Assembly: GCF_009833095.1 (NCBI RefSeq)
Contig: NZ_QRCB01000027.1
Span: 22,616-86,615, forward strand
Direction of reading: 5' to 3'
DNA from: Nitrosomonas sp. JL21
GTDB lineage: Bacteria > Pseudomonadota > Gammaproteobacteria > Burkholderiales > Nitrosomonadaceae
Length of the DNA stretch: 64,000 nt
The translations under genes were made by a program, and so were the position numbers. This document shows, piece after piece, positions 36,305 to 46,221 of this stretch; positions within the stretch are counted from its first letter, which is position 1; the number at the start of each line of letters is the position of its first letter. The notes under the pieces are model-generated. The model searched no databases. It saw only the letters and a program-made list of their open reading frames with translations, and was not told the origin of the DNA.

Positions 36305-37522
36305 ATGAATACCGAAGATTTTCGTCCCGAAAAGAAAGCCAAAATTTTTTATCCACCGCAACGTGTTTTGATGGGTCCCGGGCCATCGGATACGCATCCG
36401 CGCGTTCTCAATGCCATGGCCCGGCCGACGCTGGGCCATCTTGACCCTGTGTTCACTGAGATGATGGAAGAAATCAAGGGGTTGATGCGTTATGCGTTTC
36501 AGACCAAGAACCGGATGACTTTTCCGGTCTCGGGACCTGGATCGGTGGGGATGGAAATGTGCTTCGTCAATATGATCGTTCCGGGCGACAAGGTGATCGT
36601 TTGCCGCAATGGCGTATTTGGCGGCCGCATGATCGAGAATGTCGAGCGCCATGGTGGAGTGGCGGTCGTTGTCGATGATAAATGGGGTGAGCCAGTCGAT
36701 CCGCAAAAAGTTGAAGATGCGTTGAAAAAGAATCCAGATGCCAAAATCGTTGCCTTCGTTCATGCGGAAACCTCGACTGGCGCCCAGTCCGATGCAAAGA
36801 CGATATGTGAAATCGCACGCAAGCATGATTGCCTGACCATCGTGGATACCGTTACGTCATTGGGGGGAACGCCGATCAAAGTGGATGAATGGGGCATCGA
36901 TGCAATTTATTCCGGCAGTCAGAAATGTTTGTCCTGCCCGCCAGGCTTGTCACCGGTCAGTTTTTCCGAACGCGTGACCGAGCTGGTGAAGAACCGCAAG
37001 GAAAAAGTTCATAGCTGGTTCATGGATATCAGTCTGTTGCTGAATTATTGGGGGTCGGCAGCGCGTACTTATCACCATACCGCACCGACCAATGCACTGT
37101 ACGCATTGCATGAATCGTTGCTGATGCTGTCGGAGGAAGGACTGGAACATTCGTGGGCGCGCCATCGGCACAACTACGAAGCCTTGAAAGCCGGATTCGC
37201 TACGCTGGGCATGAATTACGTCGTTGCAGAGCAACATCGTTTGCCGCAGTTGAATTCAGTATTTATACCTGCAGGCGTGGATGAAAAAGAAGTGCGGCGT
37301 CGCCTGCTCGATGACTATAATCTGGAAATCGGCGCCGGTCTGGGCGATTTTGCCGGTAAAGTCTGGCGTTTTGGCTTGATGGGTACTTCCTGCCGCGTTG
37401 AGAATGTGATTTTCTGTCTCAATGCGCTGGAAAGCATTTTGTCTGATATGGGATTAAAAGTTGAGCGCGGCGCTGCTGCTTCGGCTGCGCATCAACGTTA
37501 TGCAGCACATCCGATGTTTTGA
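36305..37522 (+). CDS. alanine/serine-glyoxylate aminotransferase (class V)
   Basis: A 405-residue PLP-dependent aminotransferase of fold type I. The opening [24 protein letters not shown], Asp181 ([10 protein letters not shown]) and the Schiff-base Lys207 in [13 protein letters not shown] are diagnostic of the AGT/SGAT group. It transfers amino groups from alanine or serine to glyoxylate, which removes glyoxylate from photorespiration-like flux in autotrophs. Specificity between alanine and serine cannot be decided here. It is a single-gene unit with a terminator behind it. Confidence 0.9.
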   Translation: MNTEDFRPEKKAKIFYPPQRVLMGPGPSDTHPRVLNAMARPTLGHLDPVFTEMMEEIKGLMRYAFQTKNRMTFPVSGPGSVGMEMCFVNMIVPGDKVIVCRNGVFGGRMIENVERHGGVAVVVDDKWGEPVDPQKVEDALKKNPDAKIVAFVHAETSTGAQSDAKTICEIARKHDCLTIVDTVTSLGGTPIKVDEWGIDAIYSGSQKCLSCPPGLSPVSFSERVTELVKNRKEKVHSWFMDISLLLNYWGSAARTYHHTAPTNALYALHESLLMLSEEGLEHSWARHRHNYEALKAGFATLGMNYVVAEQHRLPQLNSVFIPAGVDEKEVRRRLLDDYNLEIGAGLGDFAGKVWRFGLMGTSCRVENVIFCLNALESILSDMGLKVERGAAASAAHQRYAAHPMF

Positions 37523-37558
37523 TGCATTGTCAAAATTAATCGGCATTTAGCTGTCTTA

Positions 37559-37593
37559 CACCCTTTCCTTGTCGAAAAGATAAGGAAAGGGTG
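37559..37593 (+). terminator. hairpin terminator after the aminotransferase
   Basis: CACCCTTTCCTT (37559-37570) pairs perfectly with AAGGAAAGGGTG (37582-37593) around an 11-base loop. The following GATGTATTT is only modestly T-rich, so it may work with Rho or mainly protect the transcript end. Confidence 0.65.
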
Positions 37594-37631
37594 GATGTAT
37601 TTACTGACCTCTCACGGATAATCCGGTCATT

Positions 37632-38624
37632 ATGGGTGTGGATTTTCCCTTATCAGCTTTCACGGCACCGCTGCTCTCGTTTGGCATTGCTTTTTTTTCG
37701 ATTCGCGGATTGATAAAAAGCGATACTGGCTGGGCGCTGGATCTTCCGAATTCACGTTCACTGCATTCCATACCTGTTCCACGCGTCGGTGGCTTGGGCT
37801 TGCTGTTTGCGGTCATGCTGAGCTGGATAGTATTTTCCGTGATCATTCCGATCGAAATTTGGGTGGGCATCAGCCTGCTGATTGCTATTTCTTTACTCGA
37901 TGATATATGGCATTTGCCCGTTTGGAGCCGATTGCTGGTGCATTGCCTGGCGGCCTTCGGATTTTCGGCGATGCTGCTGATGCCTTTGCATGGATGGGTG
38001 ATAGCTTTATGCGTCTCCTTAGCGATCATCTGGATGACTAATCTCTATAACTTCATGGATGGCTCAGATGGCTTGGCGGGAGGAATGACGGCGATCGGGT
38101 TTGGATATTATGGCGTGCTTGCGTATTGGATGGGCCATCATGATTTCGCAACTGCGAATTTCTGTGTTGCAGCTGCAGCACTGGCTTTTTTAGCGCACAA
38201 TTTTCATCCCGCGCGGGTTTTTCTAGGGGATGCAGGCGCTATTCCGCTGGGATTCCTAGCCGCGGTATTTGGCATTCTGGGGTGGATGAGCCAGATATGG
38301 CCCATTTATGTGCCATTGCTGGTATTCTCTCCATTCATTGCCGACTCGACCGTTACGCTGATCAAACGATTGCTGCGCGGTGAAAATATCTGGCAGGCGC
38401 ATCGCGAACATTATTATCAACGGATGATTGTGCATGGTTTCTGGCACCGCAAAACGGCAGTGCTGAGCTATGGGCTCATGCTGGCTGTGGGCGGAAGCGC
38501 AGTATGGGCAGGACACCAGGAATCGACGGTGCAATATTGGGTAGTGATCGCCTGGGGAGGGATTTATCTGATACTGATGTCTTTTGCGGATTGTAATCAG
38601 AAATGGCATTCCGATCGAGGATGA
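37632..38624 (+). CDS. WecA/MraY-type glycosyl-1-phosphate transferase
   Basis: A 330-residue polytopic membrane enzyme that starts glycan synthesis by loading a sugar phosphate on undecaprenyl phosphate. Family motifs are SRSLHSIPVPRVGGLG, LDDIWHLPVW (Mg-binding Asp pair), NLYNFMDGSDGLAGGM and ARVFLGDAGAIPLGF. About ten TM segments are seen. Its stop is two bases before the start of the CapD-type gene, so the two form an operon for surface polysaccharide or O-antigen initiation. Similarity is closer to the WecA/WbpL group than to MraY because of the RVGG/HSIPVPR N-terminus. Confidence 0.92.
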   Translation: MGVDFPLSAFTAPLLSFGIAFFSIRGLIKSDTGWALDLPNSRSLHSIPVPRVGGLGLLFAVMLSWIVFSVIIPIEIWVGISLLIAISLLDDIWHLPVWSRLLVHCLAAFGFSAMLLMPLHGWVIALCVSLAIIWMTNLYNFMDGSDGLAGGMTAIGFGYYGVLAYWMGHHDFATANFCVAAAALAFLAHNFHPARVFLGDAGAIPLGFLAAVFGILGWMSQIWPIYVPLLVFSPFIADSTVTLIKRLLRGENIWQAHREHYYQRMIVHGFWHRKTAVLSYGLMLAVGGSAVWAGHQESTVQYWVVIAWGGIYLILMSFADCNQKWHSDRG

Positions 38625-38625
38625 T

Positions 38626-40530
38626 ATGTTCGTGAGCAGATTTGGAATTCGCACACTGATTGCCATTGTGCACGATTTTGTCGCCGTTGCCGTCGCATGG
38701 TGGCTTGCTTATTTGTTCCGCTTTAATTTTGACATTCCTGCGCCGACGTTATCCTTTCTGCCGACTATATTACCGTGGGCTGTACTGACTCAAACGAGTT
38801 TCTTTTTCGGACTCGGACTGTACCGGGGATTATGGCGATATGCCAGTTTCCCTGATCTGAAACGAATCTTTGTAGCGGTGGTTGCCGGTACGGCGACAGT
38901 ATTACTGATGTTCTTGATACTGGATGTTTTGGACGATATTCCAGGGTCGGTGATTTTGCTCGCTCCATTATTGTTATTGCTGATCATGGGCAGCAGCCGG
39001 CTGGCATATCGCGCCTGGAAAGAACATCGTTTGTACAGCCTCGAGAGTTATGAAGCCAAGCTGGTGCTGGTGATCGGAGCCGGCAACACGGCGGTGAATC
39101 TGGTCAAGGATCTGGCGCGAAGCCGGGACTGGCACGTCGTGGGCATGCTGGATGACGATCGCCGAAAACTGGGTTCTCGCTTGCTGGGTGTGCGGGTGCT
39201 CGGCAAGATCAATGAACTGCCGCATTGGGTGCAGCAACTGAACGTGGGACATGTCATCATCGCGATACCTTCCGTAGCTCACCGGATTCATCGTCATACC
39301 CTGGAAATGTGCGCTGAGATTGGAGTGAAAGTCATGACGGTGCCGTCTTACGCCGATTTGATCAGCGGCAAAGCCACAGTCTCGACGATCCGGGAAATCG
39401 AGTTGGATGATTTGCTCGGTCGTGAACCGGTGGTTCTCGATACCGATGGGTTGCATAGCTTGTTGACGGGAAAAGTCATCCTGGTCACGGGTGCCGGCGG
39501 ATCGATCGGCTCAGAGCTATGCCGGCAGCTGATTGCGTATGATCCGGAGCGGATCGTGTTTCTGGAGCAGAATGAATTTGCGCTCTACTGCATCCAAGAA
39601 GAGCTCGCGCCGCGTTTTCCCAAGATCAAGATGTCCTTTGTTATCGGCGATATCAAAGATTATGCGCGCATGACTCAGATTTTTACGCAATTCAGGCCTT
39701 CGGTGGTTTTTCATGCCGCTGCGTATAAGCATGTACCGCTGATGGAGCAGGAAAATGCTTGTCAGGCATTGCTCAATAATGTGCTCGGCACCTATGTGTT
39801 GGCGCAGATTGCCATTAGTTACGGGGTAAGAAAATTCGTGTTGGTTTCAACCGATAAGGCGGTCAATCCGGTCAGTGTCATGGGGGCGAGCAAGCGATTG
39901 GCAGAAATGGTATGCCAGGCTTTGCAACAATCCATTTCCAAACATGCTTCACAGAATCAAGATGTGCAAATGCCTTCAACCTGTTTCGTAATGGTTCGAT
40001 TTGGTAATGTGCTGGGTAGTACAGGCAGCGTCATTCCTAAATTTCGCGAGCAAATCGCCAAAGGTGGTCCCATCACCATTACGCATCCTGACATGACACG
40101 TTATTTCATGTCCATTCCGGAAGCTGCGCAGCTGGTATTGCAAGCGGGCTGGATGGGAGGAACGCGGGGAGGTGGCGAAATCTTCGTATTGGATATGGGT
40201 AATCCGGTCAAGATCATTGATCTGGCGAATGACCTGATTCATCTCTCGGGTCTGGGAGAAGACGATATTCGGATTATTTACAGCGGGCTGAGGCCTGGTG
40301 AAAAATTGCATGAGGAATTGCTGGCGACTGATGAAAACAGCCTGCCAACACCGCATGAGAAATTGCGGATTGCGCAAGCGCGTGAAGTGGATGAGCGTTG
40401 GCTGTCCGATTTGATCTTGTGGTTGGAACGGGTATCCGTGCTGAGTGACAAGGAAGTTCGCGAGCAGTTGACAAAATGGGTGCCGGAATATACCAACAAA
40501 GAATCGGTGCATCAAGGAAGCGCTGATTAA
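38626..40530 (+). CDS. CapD/WbpM-type nucleotide-sugar 4,6-dehydratase
   Basis: A 634-residue membrane-bound SDR. Four N-terminal TM segments (IVHDFVAVAVAWWLAYLF onward) are followed by a first Rossmann motif VIGAGNTAV (about residue 146) and the catalytic SDR domain from about 287 (LVTGAGGSIGSEL). The active site has the dehydratase-type Met in place of Tyr (VSTDKAVNPVSVMGASKR). It probably makes UDP-4-keto-6-deoxy-HexNAc for surface glycan. The start at 38626 follows GAGG. The last codons (GSAD-stop) lie inside the left arm of a MITE-like element. Confidence 0.93.
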   Translation: MFVSRFGIRTLIAIVHDFVAVAVAWWLAYLFRFNFDIPAPTLSFLPTILPWAVLTQTSFFFGLGLYRGLWRYASFPDLKRIFVAVVAGTATVLLMFLILDVLDDIPGSVILLAPLLLLLIMGSSRLAYRAWKEHRLYSLESYEAKLVLVIGAGNTAVNLVKDLARSRDWHVVGMLDDDRRKLGSRLLGVRVLGKINELPHWVQQLNVGHVIIAIPSVAHRIHRHTLEMCAEIGVKVMTVPSYADLISGKATVSTIREIELDDLLGREPVVLDTDGLHSLLTGKVILVTGAGGSIGSELCRQLIAYDPERIVFLEQNEFALYCIQEELAPRFPKIKMSFVIGDIKDYARMTQIFTQFRPSVVFHAAAYKHVPLMEQENACQALLNNVLGTYVLAQIAISYGVRKFVLVSTDKAVNPVSVMGASKRLAEMVCQALQQSISKHASQNQDVQMPSTCFVMVRFGNVLGSTGSVIPKFREQIAKGGPITITHPDMTRYFMSIPEAAQLVLQAGWMGGTRGGGEIFVLDMGNPVKIIDLANDLIHLSGLGEDDIRIIYSGLRPGEKLHEELLATDENSLPTPHEKLRIAQAREVDERWLSDLILWLERVSVLSDKEVREQLTKWVPEYTNKESVHQGSAD

Positions 40531-40659
40531 TTGACTGCACGAGCGAATTGCTGCGTTGCACGGTACTCATTCCCTCGCCTATCAGATTGATATGTCTCGG
40601 TCGTTGCGTTCCGTGCGCCTCGCACTTCATCTCGTTCGTTGAATAATCAGCGCTTCCTT
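40514..40659. mobile_element. MITE-like element with 16-bp inverted termini
   Basis: AAGGAAGCGCTGATTA at 40514-40529 and its perfect reverse complement at 40644-40659 bound a 146-bp unit. Inner GCACGG (40558-40563) and CCGTGC (40611-40616) also pair, so the RNA or ssDNA could fold into a long hairpin. No coding frame is present. The left arm supplies the end and stop codon of the CapD-type gene. It fits a non-autonomous transposable element or a REP-like unit. Confidence 0.75.
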
Positions 40660-40675
40660 AAGAAATCAAGCTGTG

Positions 40676-42367
40676 CTAGATCTGTCTGTGGTGTGAGGAA
40701 CGCATATGAGTGAGATTTTCGGTGATGCAGCCGTTTTCCAATACCACGATCCGGTCAATTTTCTTTAGCGTTGGAATATGGCGGCTAAAGACCAGTGTTG
40801 TGCGCTGGTGAGTGAGTTCATCCAAAGCGGAAAATAACCGACCCGAGTCCGGGGTATCGAGACCGAGTACCTCATCCAAAATCAGTATGGGGGGATTCTT
40901 CAGGAAATTGCGCGCGATAGCGATAAAGTAACGTTGCATCTGAGTGAGCTGGAATTTGTCTTTACCTACCGGCGTTTGCAAACCTTCCGGCATTTCCCGG
41001 ATGAAGGCCATGGCGTGGGATGCTTGGGCGGCGGCAGTGATCGGGAGCTCATGTGCGCACCGCATTTTGCCATAGGCGATATTGCCGGCAATTTTGTCAC
41101 TCAATAGCCGGCTATCTTTCATGATTATGCCAATATTGCTGTGCAGGCAATTCAGGATGATGTCATTTAAGGAATGATCATCAAGGGTCAGATTGCCGCT
41201 GCTGGGTTGTTGCATACGTAGTATCAGGTCGATCAATGTGTTTTTTTCCTCATCGGTATATCCTGTAAACACAATAGTTTCGCCTGGTTTAATGGTGAGA
41301 TTGATGGGGCCGAGAATCGGTTTGGCAGCAGAATCTTTTTGTACGCGCAACTGCTTGAACTCCAATTTTCCTTGGATGCGTTTGAGGTATTGAGTGGCTG
41401 AATCTTCTTCGGAGACCCGATCCAGAAAAAGCCAGACAGACTCCATATCCGGTTGGGAATGCTGCAATGATTTAATGAGTTCCGCTGAGCGCCGGATCGG
41501 ATTGATCAGTAATGATATCGCTGCAATCAAGGCGCCTGCGTCAGCAATCGTCAGGGAATGATCGAAAAGTTGCTGGGTAATGAAATATAGGGCTGCGACG
41601 ATGATCAGCGCGGTCATCAACTCCGCGATCAGCTTGGAGAGGCTGCCAAGCGAGATTCGGCGCATTTCCTCTTGATCGAAGGATTGCGCGATCTTTCCAA
41701 GACGCTGGCTTTCCTGGGTTTGGCCGCCATTCAGGCGGATTTCACGATACTGCGTGATGGACTGGCAGACATGCCGGGATAGATTCTGGGTGGCGGCGCT
41801 ATGATGCTGAGTGAGTTTGCTGAGCTGGCTGCGCGTCATTTGGGCGATCAACATTATCAACGGTGCGATAAACAGCAGCAGCACGGAAAATTCTTGATTG
41901 AGAAAAAAAAGGCATAGCATCAGTCCAACAATGACCAGGCCATCATGTATTCCAGCGGCGATATTTCGTATCGTGCCGTGAGCGACCTCATGAATCTGGG
42001 AAATCAAGGATTCGATTTCTTTGCCTACATTGAGTTGCCGGTAATAATCGATCGGCAGTGTCAAGAGTTTATCGAATAGCTCTATTCGAACATCAGCAAC
42101 GAGACGGCTACTGACTGTGGCAACGGAATGGTTGCTCATATAATTGGCAATGCCGCGTACTGCCAATAGCACCAACAGAGCGATTAATGTGCTTTGCACG
42201 AGAGCCCGATCCTGCTTGATGAAAATACCGTCGAGCAATTGCTGGATGAATAATGGCAACACCGCTAGGGTAGTTACACCGACGAACATTGCGCATAAAG
42301 CCAGCGCTAATAGCTTCCAGTGAGGCGTAAGCCTGCCGAGTAATAGCCGATAAGGTCGTGAGCGCAT
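40676..42367 (-). CDS. ABC exporter homologue with degenerate ATPase domain
   Basis: A 563-residue type IV ABC exporter (MsbA-like half transporter) with six TM segments. The ATPase domain is damaged: the Walker A reads GYTDEEKNT (369-377) rather than GxxGxGKS/T, the Q-loop Gln is replaced (IIMKDS), the signature LSGGQ is LTQMQ, and the D-loop is shortened (EVLGLD). Walker B (ILILDE) and the H-loop (FSRHI) remain. The open frame is intact. ATG is at 42367 or 42370, without a good ribosome-binding site. It could be a pseudo-ATPase partner of another ABC protein, or a gene drifting after loss of function. It is inserted in opposite orientation between polysaccharide genes. Confidence 0.85.
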   Translation of the reverse strand: MRSRPYRLLLGRLTPHWKLLALALCAMFVGVTTLAVLPLFIQQLLDGIFIKQDRALVQSTLIALLVLLAVRGIANYMSNHSVATVSSRLVADVRIELFDKLLTLPIDYYRQLNVGKEIESLISQIHEVAHGTIRNIAAGIHDGLVIVGLMLCLFFLNQEFSVLLLFIAPLIMLIAQMTRSQLSKLTQHHSAATQNLSRHVCQSITQYREIRLNGGQTQESQRLGKIAQSFDQEEMRRISLGSLSKLIAELMTALIIVAALYFITQQLFDHSLTIADAGALIAAISLLINPIRRSAELIKSLQHSQPDMESVWLFLDRVSEEDSATQYLKRIQGKLEFKQLRVQKDSAAKPILGPINLTIKPGETIVFTGYTDEEKNTLIDLILRMQQPSSGNLTLDDHSLNDIILNCLHSNIGIIMKDSRLLSDKIAGNIAYGKMRCAHELPITAAAQASHAMAFIREMPEGLQTPVGKDKFQLTQMQRYFIAIARNFLKNPPILILDEVLGLDTPDSGRLFSALDELTHQRTTLVFSRHIPTLKKIDRIVVLENGCITENLTHMRSSHHRQI

Positions 42368-42528
42368 CATAAAGAAGAATTTTACATGAACATCGAGTGG
42401 TTGATTGTAGTGCGCAGCTATCGGGTATGAACAGCAGATATAGTACAATCGCACTACTTTTCCATGAATAAGCCGAATCCACATTATTTCCGAATGCTTT
42501 CGATCATCGAATCTGAGTCTGAATCTTT

Positions 42529-43461
42529 ATGCCAACGTCGAATACGTCATTTCTAATCCATCATGATCAGCAGGCCTTGCTGCCGCGGCGCAAAGGCATC
42601 GTACTCGCCGGTGGTTCCGGAACCCGGCTTTATCCCGTGACGCAGGTCGTGTCAAAGCAATTGCTGCCGGTGTTTGATAAGCCGATGATTTATTATCCGC
42701 TCAGCACGCTGATGCTGGCGGGAATTCGGGATATTCTGATCATTTCGACGCCCCGCGATGTGATTTGCTTTCAAGAGCTTCTGCGCGATGGCCATCAATG
42801 GGGGCTGAACATTTCCTATGCGGAGCAACCTTCTCCGGATGGCCTGGCGCAAGCCTTCATCATCGGTGAATCGTTCATTCAGAACGATTGTTCGGCGCTG
42901 GTACTGGGGGACAATATTTTTCATGGTCACGATTTTCATCATTTGCTGCTCAATGCGATGCGGCGTATCCAGGGCGCCAGTGTATTCGCTTACCATGTGC
43001 ATGATCCGGAACGCTACGGCGTGGTGGAATTTGACCATCAGGGCAATGTAATCAATCTCGAGGAAAAGCCGCAGCAGCCCAAGTCGCACTATGCCGTTAC
43101 GGGTCTCTATTTCTACGATTCGCAGGTAGTAGATTATGCCAAAAGCCTCAAGCCATCGTTTCGCAATGAATTGGAAATCACTGACTTAAATCGAATGTAT
43201 CTGGAGCAATCTGCACTGAGCGTCGAAATCATGGGACGAGGCTATGCCTGGCTGGATACCGGGACACATGAATCATTGCTGGATGCCAGTCAGTTTGTTG
43301 CCACCATCGAACATCGACAAGGACTGAAAATTGCCTGTCCGGAAGAAATTGCTTTTCGTCAAGGTTGGATCGATGCCGCGCAATTGGAAAAATTGGCGAT
43401 ACCACTGGCAAAGAATGGATATGGGCAGTATTTGCAGGAAGTGCTCAAACGTGAATTTTAA
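42529..43461 (+). CDS. rfbA: glucose-1-phosphate thymidylyltransferase
   Basis: A 310-residue nucleotidyltransferase making dTDP-glucose, the first step of dTDP-rhamnose synthesis. The nucleotide-binding motif [35 protein letters not shown] and [19 protein letters not shown] are diagnostic. An N-terminal extension of about 22 residues precedes the fold. It is followed by rfbC, but rfbB and rfbD are not in the window, so the dTDP-rhamnose pathway must be completed elsewhere. Confidence 0.95.
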   Translation: MPTSNTSFLIHHDQQALLPRRKGIVLAGGSGTRLYPVTQVVSKQLLPVFDKPMIYYPLSTLMLAGIRDILIISTPRDVICFQELLRDGHQWGLNISYAEQPSPDGLAQAFIIGESFIQNDCSALVLGDNIFHGHDFHHLLLNAMRRIQGASVFAYHVHDPERYGVVEFDHQGNVINLEEKPQQPKSHYAVTGLYFYDSQVVDYAKSLKPSFRNELEITDLNRMYLEQSALSVEIMGRGYAWLDTGTHESLLDASQFVATIEHRQGLKIACPEEIAFRQGWIDAAQLEKLAIPLAKNGYGQYLQEVLKREF

Positions 43462-43485
43462 CGGTCATTTTTATCGAACTGTGTT

Positions 43486-44034
43486 ATGCATTCTACTCAA
43501 CTAGCTATTCCGGAAGTGTTTCTGTTCGAGCCGAGAGTGTTCAGTGATGATCGGGGGTTTTTTTTCGAAAGTTTCAATCAGCATGAATTTGAAGCGGCGG
43601 TCGGAAAAAAAATACATTTTGTGCAGAGCAATCACTCGTACTCGATCCGGCATGTGTTGCGCGGTTTGCACTATCAAATTCAGCAAGCGCAGGGGAAGCT
43701 GGTGCGTGTAGCTGCGGGCAGTGTGTTCGATGTTGCGGTGGATATTCGCCGCCAATCGCCGACATTTGGTCAATGGGTGGGTGAGATTCTCAGCGCTGAG
43801 AACAAAAAACAACTCTGGATCCCTGCCGGTTTTGCGCATGGGTTTATTGTGCTTTCCGATCACGCTGAATTCCTGTACAACACGACCGATTACTGGGCAC
43901 CGCAACATGAACGCTGTATCGTGTGGAATGATGCTGAATTGGCGATCAATTGGCCGCTGGCCGGCATGCAACCAGTGCTGTCAGAAAAAGATGCGCGCGG
44001 TGTATGTTTTCATGATGCAGATGTGTACGAGTGA
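43486..44034 (+). CDS. rfbC: dTDP-4-dehydrorhamnose 3,5-epimerase
   Basis: A 182-residue cupin-fold epimerase of dTDP-rhamnose synthesis. It starts IPEVFLFEPRVFSDDRGFFFESF and has QSNHSYSIRHVLRGLHYQ with the catalytic His, the Asp in VFDVAVDIRRQSP, and FAHGFIVLSDHAEFLYNTTDYW. The length is standard. It lies 24 bases after rfbA and nine bases before radA, and is probably co-transcribed with both. Confidence 0.96.
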   Translation: MHSTQLAIPEVFLFEPRVFSDDRGFFFESFNQHEFEAAVGKKIHFVQSNHSYSIRHVLRGLHYQIQQAQGKLVRVAAGSVFDVAVDIRRQSPTFGQWVGEILSAENKKQLWIPAGFAHGFIVLSDHAEFLYNTTDYWAPQHERCIVWNDAELAINWPLAGMQPVLSEKDARGVCFHDADVYE

Positions 44035-44043
44035 TCATTTGGA

Positions 44044-45393
44044 ATGGCCAAACAAAAATCAATCTATACCTGTACCGAGTGCGGTGGCCAGACGCTGAAA
44101 TGGCAAGGGCAGTGTCCGCACTGCCAATCATGGAACACGTTGGTCGAAACCATAGACGAGAAACCCATAACACGTTTCAGTCCGATATCGAAGACTGGCC
44201 AGGTACAGAATCTGAGCACAATCGAGGCGCACGAGGAGCCGCGCTATCCGACCGGTTTGGAGGAACTTGATCGGGTTCTGGGGGGCGGTATCGTACAGGG
44301 TGGGGTAGTGCTGTTGGGTGGAGATCCCGGTATCGGCAAATCGACGTTATTGCTGCAGGCAGTTTCCTATATGTCAGCACACCATCAAGTGCTGTATGTC
44401 AGCGGTGAGGAATCGGCGCAACAAGTTGCTTTACGCGCCAAGCGTCTGGCGCTGAACGTCAACGCAGTGGATCTGCTGGCGGAAATTCAACTGGAAAAAA
44501 TCCAATCGGTGCTCACCGAGCGCAAACCTGCGGTGGCGGTCATTGACTCGATCCAGACCATATATTCCGAAGTGCTGCAATCGGCGCCCGGATCGGTTGC
44601 TCAGGTGCGCGAGTGTGCCGCGCAATTGACGCGCCTGGCAAAGTCGAGCGGAACGTGCATCATCCTGGTCGGCCACGTGACCAAGGAAGGTGCGTTAGCG
44701 GGGCCGCGCGTGCTGGAGCATATGGTCGATACCGTGTTGTACTTCGAAGGCGATTTGCATTCGAGTTTTCGCATGATCCGCGCCTTCAAGAATCGCTTTG
44801 GCGCTGTCAACGAATTGGGTGTGTTTGCGATGGGAGAGAAAGGCTTGCGCGAAGTGAAGAACCCTTCGGCGTTGTTTCTTTCGCATCACGACGCTCAGGT
44901 TCCGGGGTCGTGCATCATGGTAACGCAAGAAGGCTCTCGTCCGTTGCTGGTAGAGATACAAGCCCTGGTCGACGAAGCCCATTCTCCTAATCCGCGGCGA
45001 TTATGCGTGGGATTGGAGCAGAACCGTCTGGCGATGTTATTGGCAGTGCTGCATCGCCACGCCGGCATGGCGTGTTTTGACCAGGATGTTTTCGTCAATG
45101 CCGTCGGCGGCGTCAAAATCACTGAGCCGGGTGCGGATCTTGCGGTATTGCTCGCGATTGTTTCTTCATTGAAGAATAGGCCCTTGGCGGAAAAGATGGT
45201 GGTGATCGGCGAAATTGGCCTGGCCGGTGAGATCCGTCCGGTGCAACGCGGCCAGGAACGACTGAAGGAAGCCGCGAAACTCGGATTTAAACGCGCGCTC
45301 ATTCCGACGGCTAACAAACCCAAACAACCTATCGGCGGTATGGATGTCATTGCCGTCCAGAGGGTTGCAGAAGCTGTCGCGCACATGGTTTGA
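44044..45393 (+). CDS. radA: DNA repair protein RadA
   Basis: A 449-residue RecA-like helicase that promotes branch migration in recombination. The N-terminal zinc finger is CTECGG with CPHCQSW, the Walker A is GDPGIGKSTL (about 98-107), and the RadA-specific KNRFGAVNE motif and Lon-protease-like C-terminal domain (DLAVLLAIVSSLKNRPL) are intact. The start follows nine bases after rfbC, an unusual partner, so transcription may be shared only by chance. Confidence 0.97.
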   Translation: MAKQKSIYTCTECGGQTLKWQGQCPHCQSWNTLVETIDEKPITRFSPISKTGQVQNLSTIEAHEEPRYPTGLEELDRVLGGGIVQGGVVLLGGDPGIGKSTLLLQAVSYMSAHHQVLYVSGEESAQQVALRAKRLALNVNAVDLLAEIQLEKIQSVLTERKPAVAVIDSIQTIYSEVLQSAPGSVAQVRECAAQLTRLAKSSGTCIILVGHVTKEGALAGPRVLEHMVDTVLYFEGDLHSSFRMIRAFKNRFGAVNELGVFAMGEKGLREVKNPSALFLSHHDAQVPGSCIMVTQEGSRPLLVEIQALVDEAHSPNPRRLCVGLEQNRLAMLLAVLHRHAGMACFDQDVFVNAVGGVKITEPGADLAVLLAIVSSLKNRPLAEKMVVIGEIGLAGEIRPVQRGQERLKEAAKLGFKRALIPTANKPKQPIGGMDVIAVQRVAEAVAHMV

Positions 45394-45474
45394 TGAGTTC
45401 GTGCTGAAATTGTTTTAGCGCTGCGCATGCAGGTTCAGATGTGGATCTTTCTTAAATAATCTTCTTTTATGCAG

Positions 45475-46221
45475 TTACAGGAATTGCATGATAGCGATCA
45501 ATGAGCATCCTCCAACGACATAGATCAGCGGACTATCCCAGGTATGAGGAGAGAACGCTTCGGCCAGGGTGATCAGCAGCGGAAGCGTGACACATGCGGC
45601 GAGCAATTGGGCCGGATTGAAATAGGAATGGAATGCGATGACTGCGATCAACGTCGTTACGAATACGCAAGCGCTGCCCGCATAACTCCTCACATACCGT
45701 TGCTTGGTGAACAACGCATAGGTCGCGTATTTCCGTTGTCCAAAGCGTATGCCAATGGGCTCTGCCAAGCCGTCGCCGATGCCATTGGCGATAATAATGA
45801 TCATCAGCAGCGGTAACATCTCATGACTTTCGAAATAGGCCAGCAGCGGAATGAGCACTGCATAACTGGCGATGAACTGCGTATATAGCCATAACAGAGT
45901 GTATGGCCTGTCTTCGGGTCTATCGAAGGAGCGGAACATGATCCAGAGGAGCTTGGATCGCTTGCGCAACGGTGCAGCAAAACAGCCCAGAAAAATGAAT
46001 GCGCATACCATATCCATGAAGAACGTAATTGCACTATAAGGATATTCAATAACCAACGACAGCAACGTTGGCAGGAAGAAGAATGCAAAGTGGTTGATCT
46101 TGCGGGTGTAGTTGACCTTGACATTGTGTTCGACGACCAGTAATCCATTCAGGTAATGGATTAATAGTAACAAGACGTAGAAAGTGGCATGATGCAACCA
46201 ATACGTTGAAGGAATGTCCAT
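45475..46221 (-). CDS. CTP-dependent lipid-kinase-like membrane protein
   Basis: A 248-residue polytopic protein resembling the SEC59/DGK1/VTE5 group (dolichol, diacylglycerol and phytol kinases that use CTP). The supporting motifs are a conserved RKINHF near the N-terminus, GDGLAEPIGIRFG at about 150 and the RSYAGSACVF region. About six TM segments are seen. The substrate is unknown; a polyprenol or isoprenoid alcohol would fit. It is divergent from the ceramidase-like gene. The start could also be one of the internal Met residues. Confidence 0.7.
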   Translation of the reverse strand: MDIPSTYWLHHATFYVLLLLIHYLNGLLVVEHNVKVNYTRKINHFAFFFLPTLLSLVIEYPYSAITFFMDMVCAFIFLGCFAAPLRKRSKLLWIMFRSFDRPEDRPYTLLWLYTQFIASYAVLIPLLAYFESHEMLPLLMIIIIANGIGDGLAEPIGIRFGQRKYATYALFTKQRYVRSYAGSACVFVTTLIAVIAFHSYFNPAQLLAACVTLPLLITLAEAFSPHTWDSPLIYVVGGCSLIAIMQFL

